Positions 47,132 through 56,941 of a DNA stretch of 64,000 bases are shown here, piece after piece. The stretch is from NCBI GenBank assembly GCA_905182525.1, contig CAJJBV010000004.1:320068-384067 (forward strand). Reading direction: 5' to 3'. Source of the stretch: Cryomorphaceae bacterium (lineage in GTDB: Bacteria; Bacteroidota; Bacteroidia; Flavobacteriales_D; Parvicellaceae). A program made the position numbers and the translations under genes. The notes under the pieces are model-generated. The model saw nothing but the letters and a program-made list of their open reading frames with translations, had not been told where the DNA came from and did not search any database. Position 1 is the first letter of the stretch. Every line of letters begins with the position of its first letter.

Positions 47132-48544
47132 ATGGCAACAAAATCTTACAATAAAATATCTGAAGTTATTTTAAAAGAAATTTTTCTTTTAGTTGGAAAA
47201 GACAATGTCTTAACCGATAAAGAGAGCTTAATTAACTATGGACATGACGAAACTGAAAATTTAATTTTCCCGCCAGAAGTTTTAGTAAAGCCTGCCAATG
47301 TTGAACAAGTTTCCAAAATTATGAAACTGGCTTTTAAAAATATTATTCCAGTAACCCCTATAGGTGCCAGAACCGGTTTAAGTGGCGGTTCACTCTCAAT
47401 TCATGGGGGAATTGGACTTTCAATGGAAAGATTTAATAAAATTCTAGAAATAGATGAAGATAATCTTCAAGTTCACGTTCAGCCTGGAGTTATTACTCAA
47501 GTATTACAAAACGAAGTAGCTAAAAAAGGATTGTATTATGCTCCTGATCCAGCAAGTAGGGGAAGTTGTTTTATTGGAGGAAATATTGCAGAAAACAGTG
47601 GGGGTCCAAGAGCTGTTAAATATGGAGTTACCAAAGACTTCGTGTTGAATCTTGAAGTTGTTTTACCCAACGGAGAAATTATTAAAACTGGAGCAGATAC
47701 TTTAAAAAACTCTACTGGATATAACCTCACTCAATTAATGATAGGCAGCGAAGGAACTTTGGGAATAGTGACAAAAGCTACCCTAAAACTAATTCCCCTA
47801 CCTAAGTACAATAAATTAATTCTTGTTCCTTTTTCTTCTGCTGTTGACGCTTGTTCTGCTGTTGCTTCCATTTTTAAAGCAGGAATAGTGCCTTCAGCTT
47901 TAGAATTTATGGATAGAAAAGCGGTGGATTATACCATTAAATATATCGAAGAGGCAGAATTGGAAATGTCTGAAAATGTAAAGGCACTATTACTTATAGA
48001 AGTAGATGGAAATCAGCCAGATTTATTAATGGATGAAATTCAAAAAGTTATACAAGTTGTGGAATCTCATAACTCAGATGAAAATATTTTATTTGCTGAA
48101 GATCAAGCGCAAAAAGAAAAGTTATGGTTTATACGAAGAAGAATAGGGGAGGCTGTTAAAGTAAATAGTATTTACAAAGAAGAAGATACTGTAGTTCCAA
48201 GATATAAACTGCCAGATTTATTATCGGGTGTAAAAGAAATTGGTAAAAAATATGGATTTGAATCTATATGTTATGGCCATGCTGGTGATGGTAATATGCA
48301 TGTAAACATTATTAAAGGAAATTTAACCCAAAAGCAATGGGACAATGAACTCCCATTAGCCATTAGAGAAATCTTTAAGCTAACAGTTTCTTTAGGAGGA
48401 ACTATTTCAGGAGAGCATGGTATTGGCTGGGTTCAAAAAGACTATATGGATATTGCTTACAAGGAAATTGAACTAAATCTTATGAGAGAAATCAAAAAAG
48501 TTTTTGATCCCAAAAATATAATGAACCCAAGTAAAATATTTTAG
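47132..48544 (+). CDS. FAD-binding oxidoreductase (GlcD / D-lactate dehydrogenase type)
   Basis: This 470-residue flavoprotein has an FAD-binding PCMH domain with VTPIGARTGLSGGSLSIHGG, VQPGVITQVLQ, YAPDPASRGSCFIGGNIAEN and SGGPRAVKYGVT. A C-terminal FAD-oxidase domain has CYGHAGDGNMHVNI and GTISGEHGIGWVQK, with the histidines typical of glycolate oxidase GlcD and D-2-hydroxyacid dehydrogenases. It oxidises a 2-hydroxy acid such as glycolate or D-lactate; which one cannot be told. The stop is one base before the end of the convergent POT transporter gene. Confidence 0.93.
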   Translation: MATKSYNKISEVILKEIFLLVGKDNVLTDKESLINYGHDETENLIFPPEVLVKPANVEQVSKIMKLAFKNIIPVTPIGARTGLSGGSLSIHGGIGLSMERFNKILEIDEDNLQVHVQPGVITQVLQNEVAKKGLYYAPDPASRGSCFIGGNIAENSGGPRAVKYGVTKDFVLNLEVVLPNGEIIKTGADTLKNSTGYNLTQLMIGSEGTLGIVTKATLKLIPLPKYNKLILVPFSSAVDACSAVASIFKAGIVPSALEFMDRKAVDYTIKYIEEAELEMSENVKALLLIEVDGNQPDLLMDEIQKVIQVVESHNSDENILFAEDQAQKEKLWFIRRRIGEAVKVNSIYKEEDTVVPRYKLPDLLSGVKEIGKKYGFESICYGHAGDGNMHVNIIKGNLTQKQWDNELPLAIREIFKLTVSLGGTISGEHGIGWVQKDYMDIAYKEIELNLMREIKKVFDPKNIMNPSKIF

Positions 48545-48545
48545 T

Positions 48546-50032
48546 TTACTCTACGCCATGCATTAATTTCTGAATAGGTTTATTCAGAATAAAAATAATA
48601 GCAGCTATTATCAAAAGCACATATCCTATTGTAGCAAATGTGTCTAAGTATTGTAATAATCCAGCTTCTGCAGAAGTAACTTCTCCTCCACCATGACCAC
48701 CAGTAAAAGATGCTATTTTACCTCCAACATAATTCGCAATGGCAAAACTTAAAAACCAAGCACCCATGGCAGTTCCAGCCATACTTTTAGGCGAAAGTTT
48801 AGTAACCATAGACAATCCAATTGGCGAAAGAAATAACTCACCAGAAGTATGAAGCATATATAAAAATACCAAAGTTAAAATAGGTACTTGGTAAGCTTCA
48901 TTTACAAATTGAAAACCTACTTGAGTTAAAAGAAAACCTATGGCCAACTGAACTATTCCAAAACAGAACTTTAATGGAATACTAGGGTTTTTTCCAATAT
49001 TAGAAAGCTTGACCCACATTACAGAAAATATAGATCCAAAAAGAATAATAAAGAAAGGGTTAAAAAACTGTGTCATACTTGCTGGCATTTCCCATCCGAA
49101 AATAAATCGATCTACATTTCTATCTGCAAAAAGAGTTAGGGAAGTTCCAGCTTGTTCGAAACAAGCCCAGAACGATATATTTATAATCATGAAAATAATT
49201 AATGCAATCATTCTGTCTTTCCATATGGAAACATTTTCTAATTTATCTTCTTTCTTTCCAGCACTAATCAAAGTAATAGATATTCCTATAAATAATGCTA
49301 GTAGAATATAATCCAACCATTGATTTTGCATAATTAGTATGTAACATAGAGGAATCAAGAATAGAGATCCAATTGTAATAAGATGAAGAACATTTAATGG
49401 TCCTAATATTTTTTTTAGGCCTGCTTTAGGGATGTCAACACCTGGGGCAGCTGCATAATTTTTTCTTCCAGACCAGAAAATAAATAGTCCCAACAACATT
49501 CCAACTCCAGCTAATCCAAATCCATAGGTAAACCATAAGTTTCTCCCACGTAGGCAACCACAGTAGTCGCTAACAAAGCACCAATATTTATTCCTATGTA
49601 AAATATAGTAAATCCCGAATCTCTTCTTGGGTCGTTATCCTTGTATAGCTTACCAACAATGGTAGAAATATTAGCTTTAAAATATCCATTTCCAATAATT
49701 AATGCTCCCATTCCTATGTAAAGCATTTCTTTACTTTCACCTAATATTAAAAACTCACCAATAGCCATTAAAACTGCTCCTAACATAACAGCGTATCTAT
49801 ATCCTAAAAATTTATCGGCCAAGCTTCCACCTAAAATTGGTGCAGCGTAAACTAATCCAGTATAAGCTCCATATATTAAAGAAGCTTCGCTATCTCCCAT
49901 CATTAAGGATTTAACAAGGAAAAGAGTAAGAAGTGTTCTCATTCCATAATAGCAAAATCTTTCCCACATTTCAGAGAAGAATAAGGTCATTAAACCTTTA
50001 GGGTGTTTAGCACTGGCTTGTATTGTTGTCAT
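48546..50032 (-). CDS. POT/PTR-family peptide transporter (frameshift near 49515)
   Basis: The N-terminal part (50032-49511) and C-terminal part (49499-48546) are in different frames. The first contains HPKGLMTLFFSEMWERFCYY, GMRTLLTLFLV, DKFLGYRYAVMLGA and GNGYFKANISTIVGKLY, the PTR2 signatures. The second contains FWACFEQAGTSLTLFADRNV, ELFLSPIGLSMVTKLSPK and MAGTAMGAWFL. At the break the third frame reads TYGFGLAGVGMLLGLF, so one missing base after GETYGL restores about 495 residues and 14 helices. It would import di- and tripeptides with protons. Either a sequence error or a recent inactivation is possible. Confidence 0.88.
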
Positions 50033-50150
50033 AATTTTTATTTAAATATCTATCGTGAAAATAAACAAATTTTTTAATCTTAAATTTTATTGATTCTACA
50101 ATGTTTAATTTTTGTCGATTTGAAATGCTATTTTTGAATAAAATATTAAT

Positions 50151-52010
50151 ATGAAAATTAAACTTATTGCACTCATTTCCGCACTATTTATTTTATGTGT
50201 AAGTTGTGAATCTAACAGTAAAATAAAAAAAACAGATTCAGTAAATAATTTAATTATGGATACACATACACTTTCCAATTACCAGGATTTACCTATTGTA
50301 AACACGCATTTAGAACTTTCTGTTAACTTCCAGGAAAGAAAATTAAAAGGTTCTGTAACTCACGAGTTTGAAGCAAATAGAAAAATTAATTTATTAAAAT
50401 TAGATACTAAATATTTAAAAATTGATAGCATCCAGGATGGTAATGGGAATACTTTGGAATACTCTTTAGGAGAATTTGATGAATTACTAGGTTCGCCTCT
50501 TTCTGTTAATCTAAATCCCAAATCGAATTCCGTAGTTATTTTTTACGAAACTACTAAAAAGTCTGAAGCTTTAGATTGGTTAGTTCCTAACCAAACTGCA
50601 GGGAAGATGTATCCATTTATGTATACACAGGGACAATCTATTTTCACAAGATCTTGGATTCCAATTCAAGATACTCCTGGTATAAGAATAACCTATTCTG
50701 CAAAAATTAAAACTCCTAAAAACATGATGGCTGTTATGAGCGCGGCTAATCCTCAAGAAATGGATACTAATAATGTCTATAGTTTTAAAATGAACCAACC
50801 AATTCCTCCTTATCTTATTGCATTAGCTGTAGGTAATTTAGAGTTTAAAGCAATAGATTCTAGAACAGGAGTTTATGCAGAACCATCTATGGTTGTTAAA
50901 TGTGCTAATGAGTTAATAGATATGGGTAAAATGGTAGACTCTGCAGAAAATTTATATGGAGCTTATGATTGGGATAGGTACGATGTTATAGTTTTACCTC
51001 CTAGCTTTCCATTTGGAGGAATGGAAAATCCTAGATTAACTTTTGCTACTCCTACCATAATTGCTGGTGATCGTAGTTTAGTTTCTTTAATTGCCCATGA
51101 GTTGGCTCATTCTTGGAGCGGTAATTTAGTAACCAATGCTACTTGGAATGACTTTTGGCTTAACGAAGGGTTTACAGTTTATTTTGAGCGTAGAATTATG
51201 GAGTCACTTTATGGAAGAGATTATTCAGAAATGCTTGCTCTTTTAGGATTCCAAGATTTAGAAAGTCAAATAACTAAATCTAAACCTAATATGCAATTAT
51301 TAAGACTAAATATGATGGGTAAACATCCAGATGATGCTATGACAGATATTGCCTATGAAAAAGGATATTTCTTTTTAAGAATGTTAGAAGAAAATATGGG
51401 TAGGGAAAAAATGGATTCTTTCTTAAAAAATTATTTTAAAGACCATAAATTTCAAACCATTGTCACCGAAGAGTTTCTAATCTATCTTAAAGACAACCTG
51501 CTTGATACTAATAGTTATCAAGATTTAAATATAGATCAATGGGTTTTTGAACCTGGAATACCTGAAAATTGTCCAATAGTTAAATCTTTAAGATTTGAAA
51601 ATGTAGAAACTTCAGTTGCGATCTTTTTAGAAAACGGTGCAGAAGAGCTAAAAGAAAGTAGTGATGTGTGGTCTACTCATGAGTGGTTACATTTTTTAAA
51701 ACATCTTCCCGATACTCTTGCTCTAGTTCAGTTGTTGGACTTAGATAATACATTTAATTTGTCAAATAGTGGTAACTCTGAAATTCTAGCAGTGTGGTTT
51801 TTACAAAGCATAAAGAACGATTATAGACCAGCCTTTGAAAATTTAGAAAAGTTTTTGGTTAAAATTGGAAGAAGAAAGTTTTTACAGCCTCTTTATTTAG
51901 AATTATCAAAAAATGAGGATCATAAAATATGGGCTAAAAATGTTTACCAAAAAGCTAGACAAAACTACCACTATGTGTCGTTTAATACTATTGATAAAAT
52001 ATTAAATTAA
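50151..52010 (+). CDS. M1 family zinc aminopeptidase, LTA4-hydrolase-like lipoprotein
   Basis: This 619-residue protein starts with a lipobox signal (MKIKLIALISALFILCVSC). It contains the M1 signatures: FPFGGMENPRLTFATP for the exopeptidase site and HELAHSWSGNLVTNATWNDF with WLNEGFT, giving zinc ligands HEXXH and a Glu 18 residues on. YEKGYFFLRMLEENMG provides the catalytic Tyr context. The C-terminal helical domain resembles leukotriene A4 hydrolase-type aminopeptidases (ENCPIVKS, NYHYVSFNTIDKIL). It should cleave N-terminal residues of peptides in the periplasm. With the nearby POT transporter and the S9 peptidase it suggests peptide scavenging. Confidence 0.93.
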   Translation: MKIKLIALISALFILCVSCESNSKIKKTDSVNNLIMDTHTLSNYQDLPIVNTHLELSVNFQERKLKGSVTHEFEANRKINLLKLDTKYLKIDSIQDGNGNTLEYSLGEFDELLGSPLSVNLNPKSNSVVIFYETTKKSEALDWLVPNQTAGKMYPFMYTQGQSIFTRSWIPIQDTPGIRITYSAKIKTPKNMMAVMSAANPQEMDTNNVYSFKMNQPIPPYLIALAVGNLEFKAIDSRTGVYAEPSMVVKCANELIDMGKMVDSAENLYGAYDWDRYDVIVLPPSFPFGGMENPRLTFATPTIIAGDRSLVSLIAHELAHSWSGNLVTNATWNDFWLNEGFTVYFERRIMESLYGRDYSEMLALLGFQDLESQITKSKPNMQLLRLNMMGKHPDDAMTDIAYEKGYFFLRMLEENMGREKMDSFLKNYFKDHKFQTIVTEEFLIYLKDNLLDTNSYQDLNIDQWVFEPGIPENCPIVKSLRFENVETSVAIFLENGAEELKESSDVWSTHEWLHFLKHLPDTLALVQLLDLDNTFNLSNSGNSEILAVWFLQSIKNDYRPAFENLEKFLVKIGRRKFLQPLYLELSKNEDHKIWAKNVYQKARQNYHYVSFNTIDKILN

Positions 52011-52047
52011 TTGTTTAGTTAAAAAATTATAAAATACTGGTTATTAG

Positions 52048-52503
52048 TTATTTAAAATTTTTTAAATTCCTGTCTATTTCTCTTTTAATATCTTTAGTCT
52101 TCAGGTCCTCTCTCTTGTCGTAAATCTTCTTTCCTTTAGCAACAGAAATATTGAGTTTGGCCCATCCATTTTTACCAATAAATAGTTTTGTAGGAACAAT
52201 AGTTAATCCCTTGTTTTTAAGTTTTTTATTGATTTTATTTAACTCAATTTTATTAAGAAGTAGTTTTCTATCCCTTTTACTTTCATGATTAAAATGTCCA
52301 GAGTTTTCATAATCGCCCACATACATATTTCTAATAAAAAGCTCATTCTTAATCATAACCGCATATGACTCGGTAATACTAGCCTTACTATTTCTAATAG
52401 ACTTTATTTCCGTACCAAATAATTGAATACCCGCAGTGAAACTCTCTACGAATTCATATTCAAATTTTGCCTTTTTGTTTTTTATCTCAACTTTTGAGCT
52501 CAT
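52048..52503 (-). CDS. smpB: SsrA-binding protein SmpB
   Basis: This 151-residue protein binds tmRNA and brings it to stalled ribosomes for trans-translation. It shows NKKAKFEYEFVESFTAGIQL, GTEIKSIRNSKASITESYAV, ELFIRNMYVGDYE and KLFIGKNGWAKLNISVAKGK with KKIYDKRE near the C-terminus. The length is normal. It is divergent from the S9 peptidase. A TAATTTTG box lies at 52508-52515 on the minus strand, only a few bases before the ATG, so the message would be nearly leaderless. Confidence 0.96.
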   Translation of the reverse strand: MSSKVEIKNKKAKFEYEFVESFTAGIQLFGTEIKSIRNSKASITESYAVMIKNELFIRNMYVGDYENSGHFNHESKRDRKLLLNKIELNKINKKLKNKGLTIVPTKLFIGKNGWAKLNISVAKGKKIYDKREDLKTKDIKREIDRNLKNFK

Positions 52504-52590
52504 TCTACAAAATTAATAATCTTAGCAATCCTTTCCTTATTTAATTTCGATTATAATCAATAAACTATAAATTAGTAAAAAAACCAAGCT

Positions 52591-54948
52591 ATGAGATGTC
52601 AACTAATTATTGGACTATTTTTATTAATTAACTCAGTTAATACTTCTTTAAACGCCCAGTCTTCGAAACTTGATTTAGAGCAGATTATGACTGGAAAGGA
52701 TTTTACTGGTTATTGGCCAGAGAATCATTTTTGGCTACCAAATGGGAATATTTTATTTAGTTGGAATCCTGAAAATAATTTAAAATCATCTAATTACTTA
52801 GCTAATCAGGGAACTGTTGGTAAAGTAAAATTGAATAAGCTCTCTACTTTTCCCTCTAGAAATATGGTTAAGCACTCTTCAAATTCTTTTTATGCTTACA
52901 TAAAAAATGGAAGAATTTTCAAATGGGAATCGTCTTTAAATAATCCTAAGTTGATTTATCAAACTTATGATAATATTTATTCTGTTCAATTAGTTAAAGA
53001 TTCTAACAAAATTTATTTTGTTAAGAATAGTGCTCTATGTAAAATAAATACTCTTGATTTAAATTATGTAGAGGTTCTAAAATTTAAGATGACAACTAAA
53101 AAGCCAGTTAAGTCTAACCAAGAAACTTATTTAAAAAATCAACAGCTAGAACTTTTTAATTTCCATAAAAAATCATTGTTAGCTAAGAACGATAATGAGA
53201 ATTTTAACGATAGTGTAAACTACTGGAAAAGAAAACCAATTGAATTTAAAAGTGGTAAAATAGAGGATATATTTATTTCCGCAGATGAGAGTTCTGTAAT
53301 ATACATTCATAAAGAGAATAATAAAACTAAAAAAACCCATGTAGAAAACTATTCCGATAACTCAGGTTGGTCAGCTATTAAAAATGCTAGGCCAAAAGTA
53401 GGTCGTGATGAAACAGAAGAAAAACTTCATTTATTTCAGTTCGATAAAGACACCTCTTTAGTGATTTCGATTAATCATCTTTCTGGAATTTATAATAGAC
53501 CTATTTATTTAAAAGATTATGAAGGTGAAGAATTTTTAGAAAAATCTAAGAATCCTAAGCTTGTGACATATCATAAACCAATATTTAATGAAAAGGGAGA
53601 TAAAGCTATTATTGAAATTAGGTCTCTAGATAATAAGGATCGTTGGATTACCATATTAGATTTAAAATTAGGAGATTTAAAAGAAATTGATCATCAGCAT
53701 GATGCTGCTTGGATCGGAGGCCCTGGAATTTCTGGCTGGAATCAATCTCAAGGAGCTCTAGGTTGGTTAGAAAATGATAAATCTATTTGGTATCAGTCGG
53801 AAGAAACAGGTTATTCACATTTATATAAGAAATCTATTTCTAAACTTAAAAAAACTGCTTTAACCACTGGAAGTTATGAAGTTAGAAATGCACAGTTGTC
53901 AATTGATGGAATTAATTTTTATTTAACTCTAAATAAAAAGCATCCTGGAAATAGAGGGTTTTACCATCTTAATTATAAAACAAAAGTGCTAACTCCTATT
54001 TTAGAAAACGATGGAAATTACAAAGTGAAAATATCTCCAGATGAAAAGGACATTGCATTTTTATATTCTACAATGAACCAACCTTGGGAATTATATACAT
54101 CTAAAAATAAACCAAATGCAAAGTCATTAAAATTAACTAATTCTAAAAGTGAACAATTCATAGCTTACAATTGGCGTAAGCCTTCATTAATACAATTCAA
54201 AGGTTATGACAATGTAAATGTGCCAGCAAGGGTTTACAAGCCATCTAAAGAAGGTTCTAATGGTGCAGGAATTATATTTGTTCATGGTGCAGGTTATTTA
54301 CAAAATGCACACAATTGGTGGAGTAGTTATTTTAGAGAATATATGTTTCATAATTTACTTTGTGATTTAGGTTATACGGTTTTAGATATTGATTACCGCG
54401 GATCTGAAGGATATGGGAGAGATTGGAGAACTTCAATATATAGACATATGGGTGGATGGGACTTAAAAGATCAGCTTTCAGGTAGAGAATTCTTAATAAA
54501 TGAAATGCAATTAGATTCAAATAAAATAGGAATTTATGGCGGAAGTTACGGTGGGTTTATTACACTTATGGCTTTATTAACTGAACCCGGTAAGTTCAAA
54601 TGTGGTGCTGCTCTAAGATCAGTTACAGATTGGGCTCATTACAACCACGAGTACACTTCAAATATTTTAAATACTCCAATATTAGACAGCCTAGCCTTCC
54701 AAAAAAGTTCTCCAATTTATTTTGCAGATAATTTAAAAGACAATTTATTAATGCTTCATGGAGTAATGGATGATAATGTACAATTCCAAGACGTAGTAAG
54801 ACTTTCCCAAAGATTCATTGAATTAAAAAAAGAAAATTGGGAACTGGCATTATTCCCGGTAGAAGGACATGGCTTCAAGCAAGCTACAAGTTGGTATAAT
54901 GAATACAGAAGAATTCTAAAGCTCTTTGAAGAAGAGTTGAATTTTTAA
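52591..54948 (+). CDS. S9 family prolyl oligopeptidase / DPP-IV-like peptidase
   Basis: This 785-residue secreted protein has a signal peptide (MRCQLIIGLFLLINSVNTSLN). A beta-propeller fills residues about 30-500 (NGNILFSWNPENNLK, AAWIGGPGISGWNQSQG, LYKKSISKLKKTAL). A C-terminal alpha/beta-hydrolase has IIFVHGAGYLQNAHNWW, LDIDYRGSEGYGRDW, the nucleophile Ser in IGIYGGSYGGFITLMALL, the Asp in HGVMDDNVQFQD and the His in VEGHGFKQ. The triad is complete, so it should be active on proline-containing or other peptides. It is transcribed away from smpB. Confidence 0.93.
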   Translation: MRCQLIIGLFLLINSVNTSLNAQSSKLDLEQIMTGKDFTGYWPENHFWLPNGNILFSWNPENNLKSSNYLANQGTVGKVKLNKLSTFPSRNMVKHSSNSFYAYIKNGRIFKWESSLNNPKLIYQTYDNIYSVQLVKDSNKIYFVKNSALCKINTLDLNYVEVLKFKMTTKKPVKSNQETYLKNQQLELFNFHKKSLLAKNDNENFNDSVNYWKRKPIEFKSGKIEDIFISADESSVIYIHKENNKTKKTHVENYSDNSGWSAIKNARPKVGRDETEEKLHLFQFDKDTSLVISINHLSGIYNRPIYLKDYEGEEFLEKSKNPKLVTYHKPIFNEKGDKAIIEIRSLDNKDRWITILDLKLGDLKEIDHQHDAAWIGGPGISGWNQSQGALGWLENDKSIWYQSEETGYSHLYKKSISKLKKTALTTGSYEVRNAQLSIDGINFYLTLNKKHPGNRGFYHLNYKTKVLTPILENDGNYKVKISPDEKDIAFLYSTMNQPWELYTSKNKPNAKSLKLTNSKSEQFIAYNWRKPSLIQFKGYDNVNVPARVYKPSKEGSNGAGIIFVHGAGYLQNAHNWWSSYFREYMFHNLLCDLGYTVLDIDYRGSEGYGRDWRTSIYRHMGGWDLKDQLSGREFLINEMQLDSNKIGIYGGSYGGFITLMALLTEPGKFKCGAALRSVTDWAHYNHEYTSNILNTPILDSLAFQKSSPIYFADNLKDNLLMLHGVMDDNVQFQDVVRLSQRFIELKKENWELALFPVEGHGFKQATSWYNEYRRILKLFEEELNF

Positions 54949-54983
54949 ATAAAAAACAATTGCGAAACTATTTTTTTTAATTG

Positions 54984-55538
54984 TTAATTAGTAATAAATA
55001 ATTTTGTAAACGAGTTGTCATTTAATTGAACTATGTAAATTTTATTAGGTTTAAAATCTTTAACAATTTGCCCAGATAAATTATAAATATTTTTGATTTT
55101 ATTTTTATTAGCTTGATAGTAATTGTCAATTATTCCACTGAGAGTTCCAGCAATTCCATGCCATGTAACTAGCTTTGTAGTTCCAGCACTATCTGTTATT
55201 TCCATAGTTATTTTACCTTCCCCTGGAATGTTATTTGGGTAAAAGTGGCAGTTTAGGTAGTAATCTTGACCGTTTGAAATTGACAATGTACTATTGTATA
55301 CTCCTTTTGCATAGCAGTTTGGAAAACAATTAGAAAATTGCCATCCCGTTGGCATGGAATCAGTAATTATACTCCAATACAAAGTAGTATTAGATAAAGC
55401 ATCTAAGTAGGTATTTGCAGAAAAGTCATTATCAGAAGAATTTCCTGAAATGGAAATATCATTTTGTTGAATACTAAAACTCTGAGAATATGAGTTAAGA
55501 GCCATTAATATAGATATGTAAAAAAAAATGTTTTTCAT
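54984..55538 (-). CDS. Small exported protein with C-terminal T9SS-type tail
   Basis: This 184-residue protein has a signal peptide (MKNIFFYISILMALNSYSQ). The middle (residues 20-125) is an Ig/strand-rich domain with two Cys pairs (FSNCFPNCYAKGV). The last 50 residues (IKNIYNLSGQIVKDFKPNKI, then YIVQLND and KLFITN) look like the last strands of a type A sorting domain without the usual YPNP start. The function is not known. The gene lies 10 bases downstream of nth on the same strand. Confidence 0.7.
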   Translation of the reverse strand: MKNIFFYISILMALNSYSQSFSIQQNDISISGNSSDNDFSANTYLDALSNTTLYWSIITDSMPTGWQFSNCFPNCYAKGVYNSTLSISNGQDYYLNCHFYPNNIPGEGKITMEITDSAGTTKLVTWHGIAGTLSGIIDNYYQANKNKIKNIYNLSGQIVKDFKPNKIYIVQLNDNSFTKLFITN

Positions 55539-55547
55539 AAAAATTAT

Positions 55548-56189
55548 TTATAAGTTCAAAAGTACAGATTTTCGGCCAATTTTAATAGTTATGTAGTCCT
55601 TATCTTTTTTCACGCCTCTTGCAGGAGAATATTCTCTCCCATAAAAAATGATTTGTAAATGAAGTTTATTCCAAATATTTTTTGGAAATAATCTTTTAGC
55701 ATCTTTTTCAGTTTGAACTACATTCTTACCATTGGTAAACCCCCATCTATACATTAAACGATGAATATGTGTATCTACTGGAAATGCTTCTTGACCAAAA
55801 GCTTGACTAACAACAACTGAAGCTGTTTTGTGACCAACTCCAGGAAGTTCTTCTAAAAGTAAAATGTCTTTTGGAACCCCACCATTGTATTTTCTAATAA
55901 GAATATTTGAAAGATCATATATTGCTTTTGACTTTTTAGGAGATAGTCCACATGGACGAATAATTGCTTTTATTTCTTCCACAGATAATTTCACCATATC
56001 AAATGGATTATCCGCTTTTTTAAATAGAGTAGGAGTAATTTTATTAACTCTCTCGTCTGTACATTGAGCAGAAAGTAGTACGGCAATTAAAAGCGTAAAT
56101 GGATCGTTGTGGTTTAAAGGAACAGGTGTTTTAGGGTATAACTTTTCAAGTTCCTGAATTACAAATTGAACTTTTTCCTTTTTAGTCAT
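55548..56189 (-). CDS. nth: Endonuclease III (lacks Fe-S cluster cysteines)
   Basis: This 213-residue DNA glycosylase/AP lyase removes oxidised pyrimidines. The core is complete: NHNDPFTLLIAVLLSAQCTD, the HhH motif LEELPGVGHKTASVV with catalytic Lys, and AFPVDTHIHRLMYRWG with catalytic Asp. The C-terminal Cys-X6-Cys-X2-Cys-X5-Cys of classical Nth is absent; the end reads FYGREYSPARGVKKDKDYIT and GRKSVLLNL. This cluster-less form appears to be a Flavobacteriales variant (from memory). The start overlaps the BatE stop by one base (TAATG), placing it in the Bat operon message. Confidence 0.92.
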   Translation of the reverse strand: MTKKEKVQFVIQELEKLYPKTPVPLNHNDPFTLLIAVLLSAQCTDERVNKITPTLFKKADNPFDMVKLSVEEIKAIIRPCGLSPKKSKAIYDLSNILIRKYNGGVPKDILLLEELPGVGHKTASVVVSQAFGQEAFPVDTHIHRLMYRWGFTNGKNVVQTEKDAKRLFPKNIWNKLHLQIIFYGREYSPARGVKKDKDYITIKIGRKSVLLNL

Positions 56190-56941
56190 TAAATTTTCTT
56201 TACATAGATTTTTTTAACCCAACCTTTTCTTTCATTAAAGGAAATTTCGTACCAATTTTCATTTTCACTTGTTATTTTTGCTTTAGAACCTTCGTGTAAT
56301 TGGTAAGTTGTGGAAGAACTTTCAGAGGGTTCAACCATCACCTTAGTAATAGGTGAATATATAATTCCATATTTAGAGTCACTAACTTTTGATTTACTAA
56401 TTGCGCTTAGAGCAATTGTTATGCATAGTATTAAAAAAGTCACTGTTGTAGAATAGAAAAATAATTTCTTCCAAAAACGTTCATTTGTTAACCAATAAAA
56501 TAAAAATAAAAGACATAATATAAACATCATTAAAATTGAAGAGTAAGCCCAATAATTTGGGGATTTACCTAAAAAACTTAATATTAATTCATTAATAAGT
56601 ATAGATTTTTTAATTGAGTTTTTGTCTTTTAATAATGTATTACAAAATTGTAAATTATGAGTCAAGTCTTTATCTCCAGGAGCAATTTTAAGTCCTTTTT
56701 CATAATATAGTATTGCATCTGGAAGGCTATTTGATTTAAAAAATGAATTTCCTAAGTTTAAAAAAAGCTCTTTACTAATCATTCTATCATTGTAAAGATT
56801 TAAATAAAGAGTTTTTGCAGAATCATAATTTTTTTCAGAATAGAAAACATTTGCTCTGTCAAATATTTCATAATTAGATTGTCCAGTAATAGACGAAAAT
56901 GTAATTAATAATATGAAAATTTTTAAGTATTTAAGCAACAT
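56189..56941 (-). CDS. batE: BatE-like TPR membrane protein
   Basis: This 250-residue protein has a signal peptide (MLLKYLKIFILLITFSSITG), two TPR repeats (residues 22-100; YDSAKTLYLNLYN, AILYYEKGLKIAPGDK), two transmembrane helices (about 135-185; YSSILMMFILCLLFLFYWL) and a C-terminal SH3-like domain (YQLHEGSKAKITSENENWYE with GWVKKIYV). This order matches BatE of the Bacteroides aerotolerance operon. It overlaps BatD by 11 bases. It probably binds other Bat proteins in the envelope. Confidence 0.88.
   Translation of the reverse strand: MLLKYLKIFILLITFSSITGQSNYEIFDRANVFYSEKNYDSAKTLYLNLYNDRMISKELFLNLGNSFFKSNSLPDAILYYEKGLKIAPGDKDLTHNLQFCNTLLKDKNSIKKSILINELILSFLGKSPNYWAYSSILMMFILCLLFLFYWLTNERFWKKLFFYSTTVTFLILCITIALSAISKSKVSDSKYGIIYSPITKVMVEPSESSSTTYQLHEGSKAKITSENENWYEISFNERKGWVKKIYVKKI

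Noticed and set aside
54949-54983. Weak AACAATT/AATTGTT hairpin between the S9 peptidase and the next convergent gene
   Set aside because: The loop is long and the stem short and AT-only, so terminator function is not supported.
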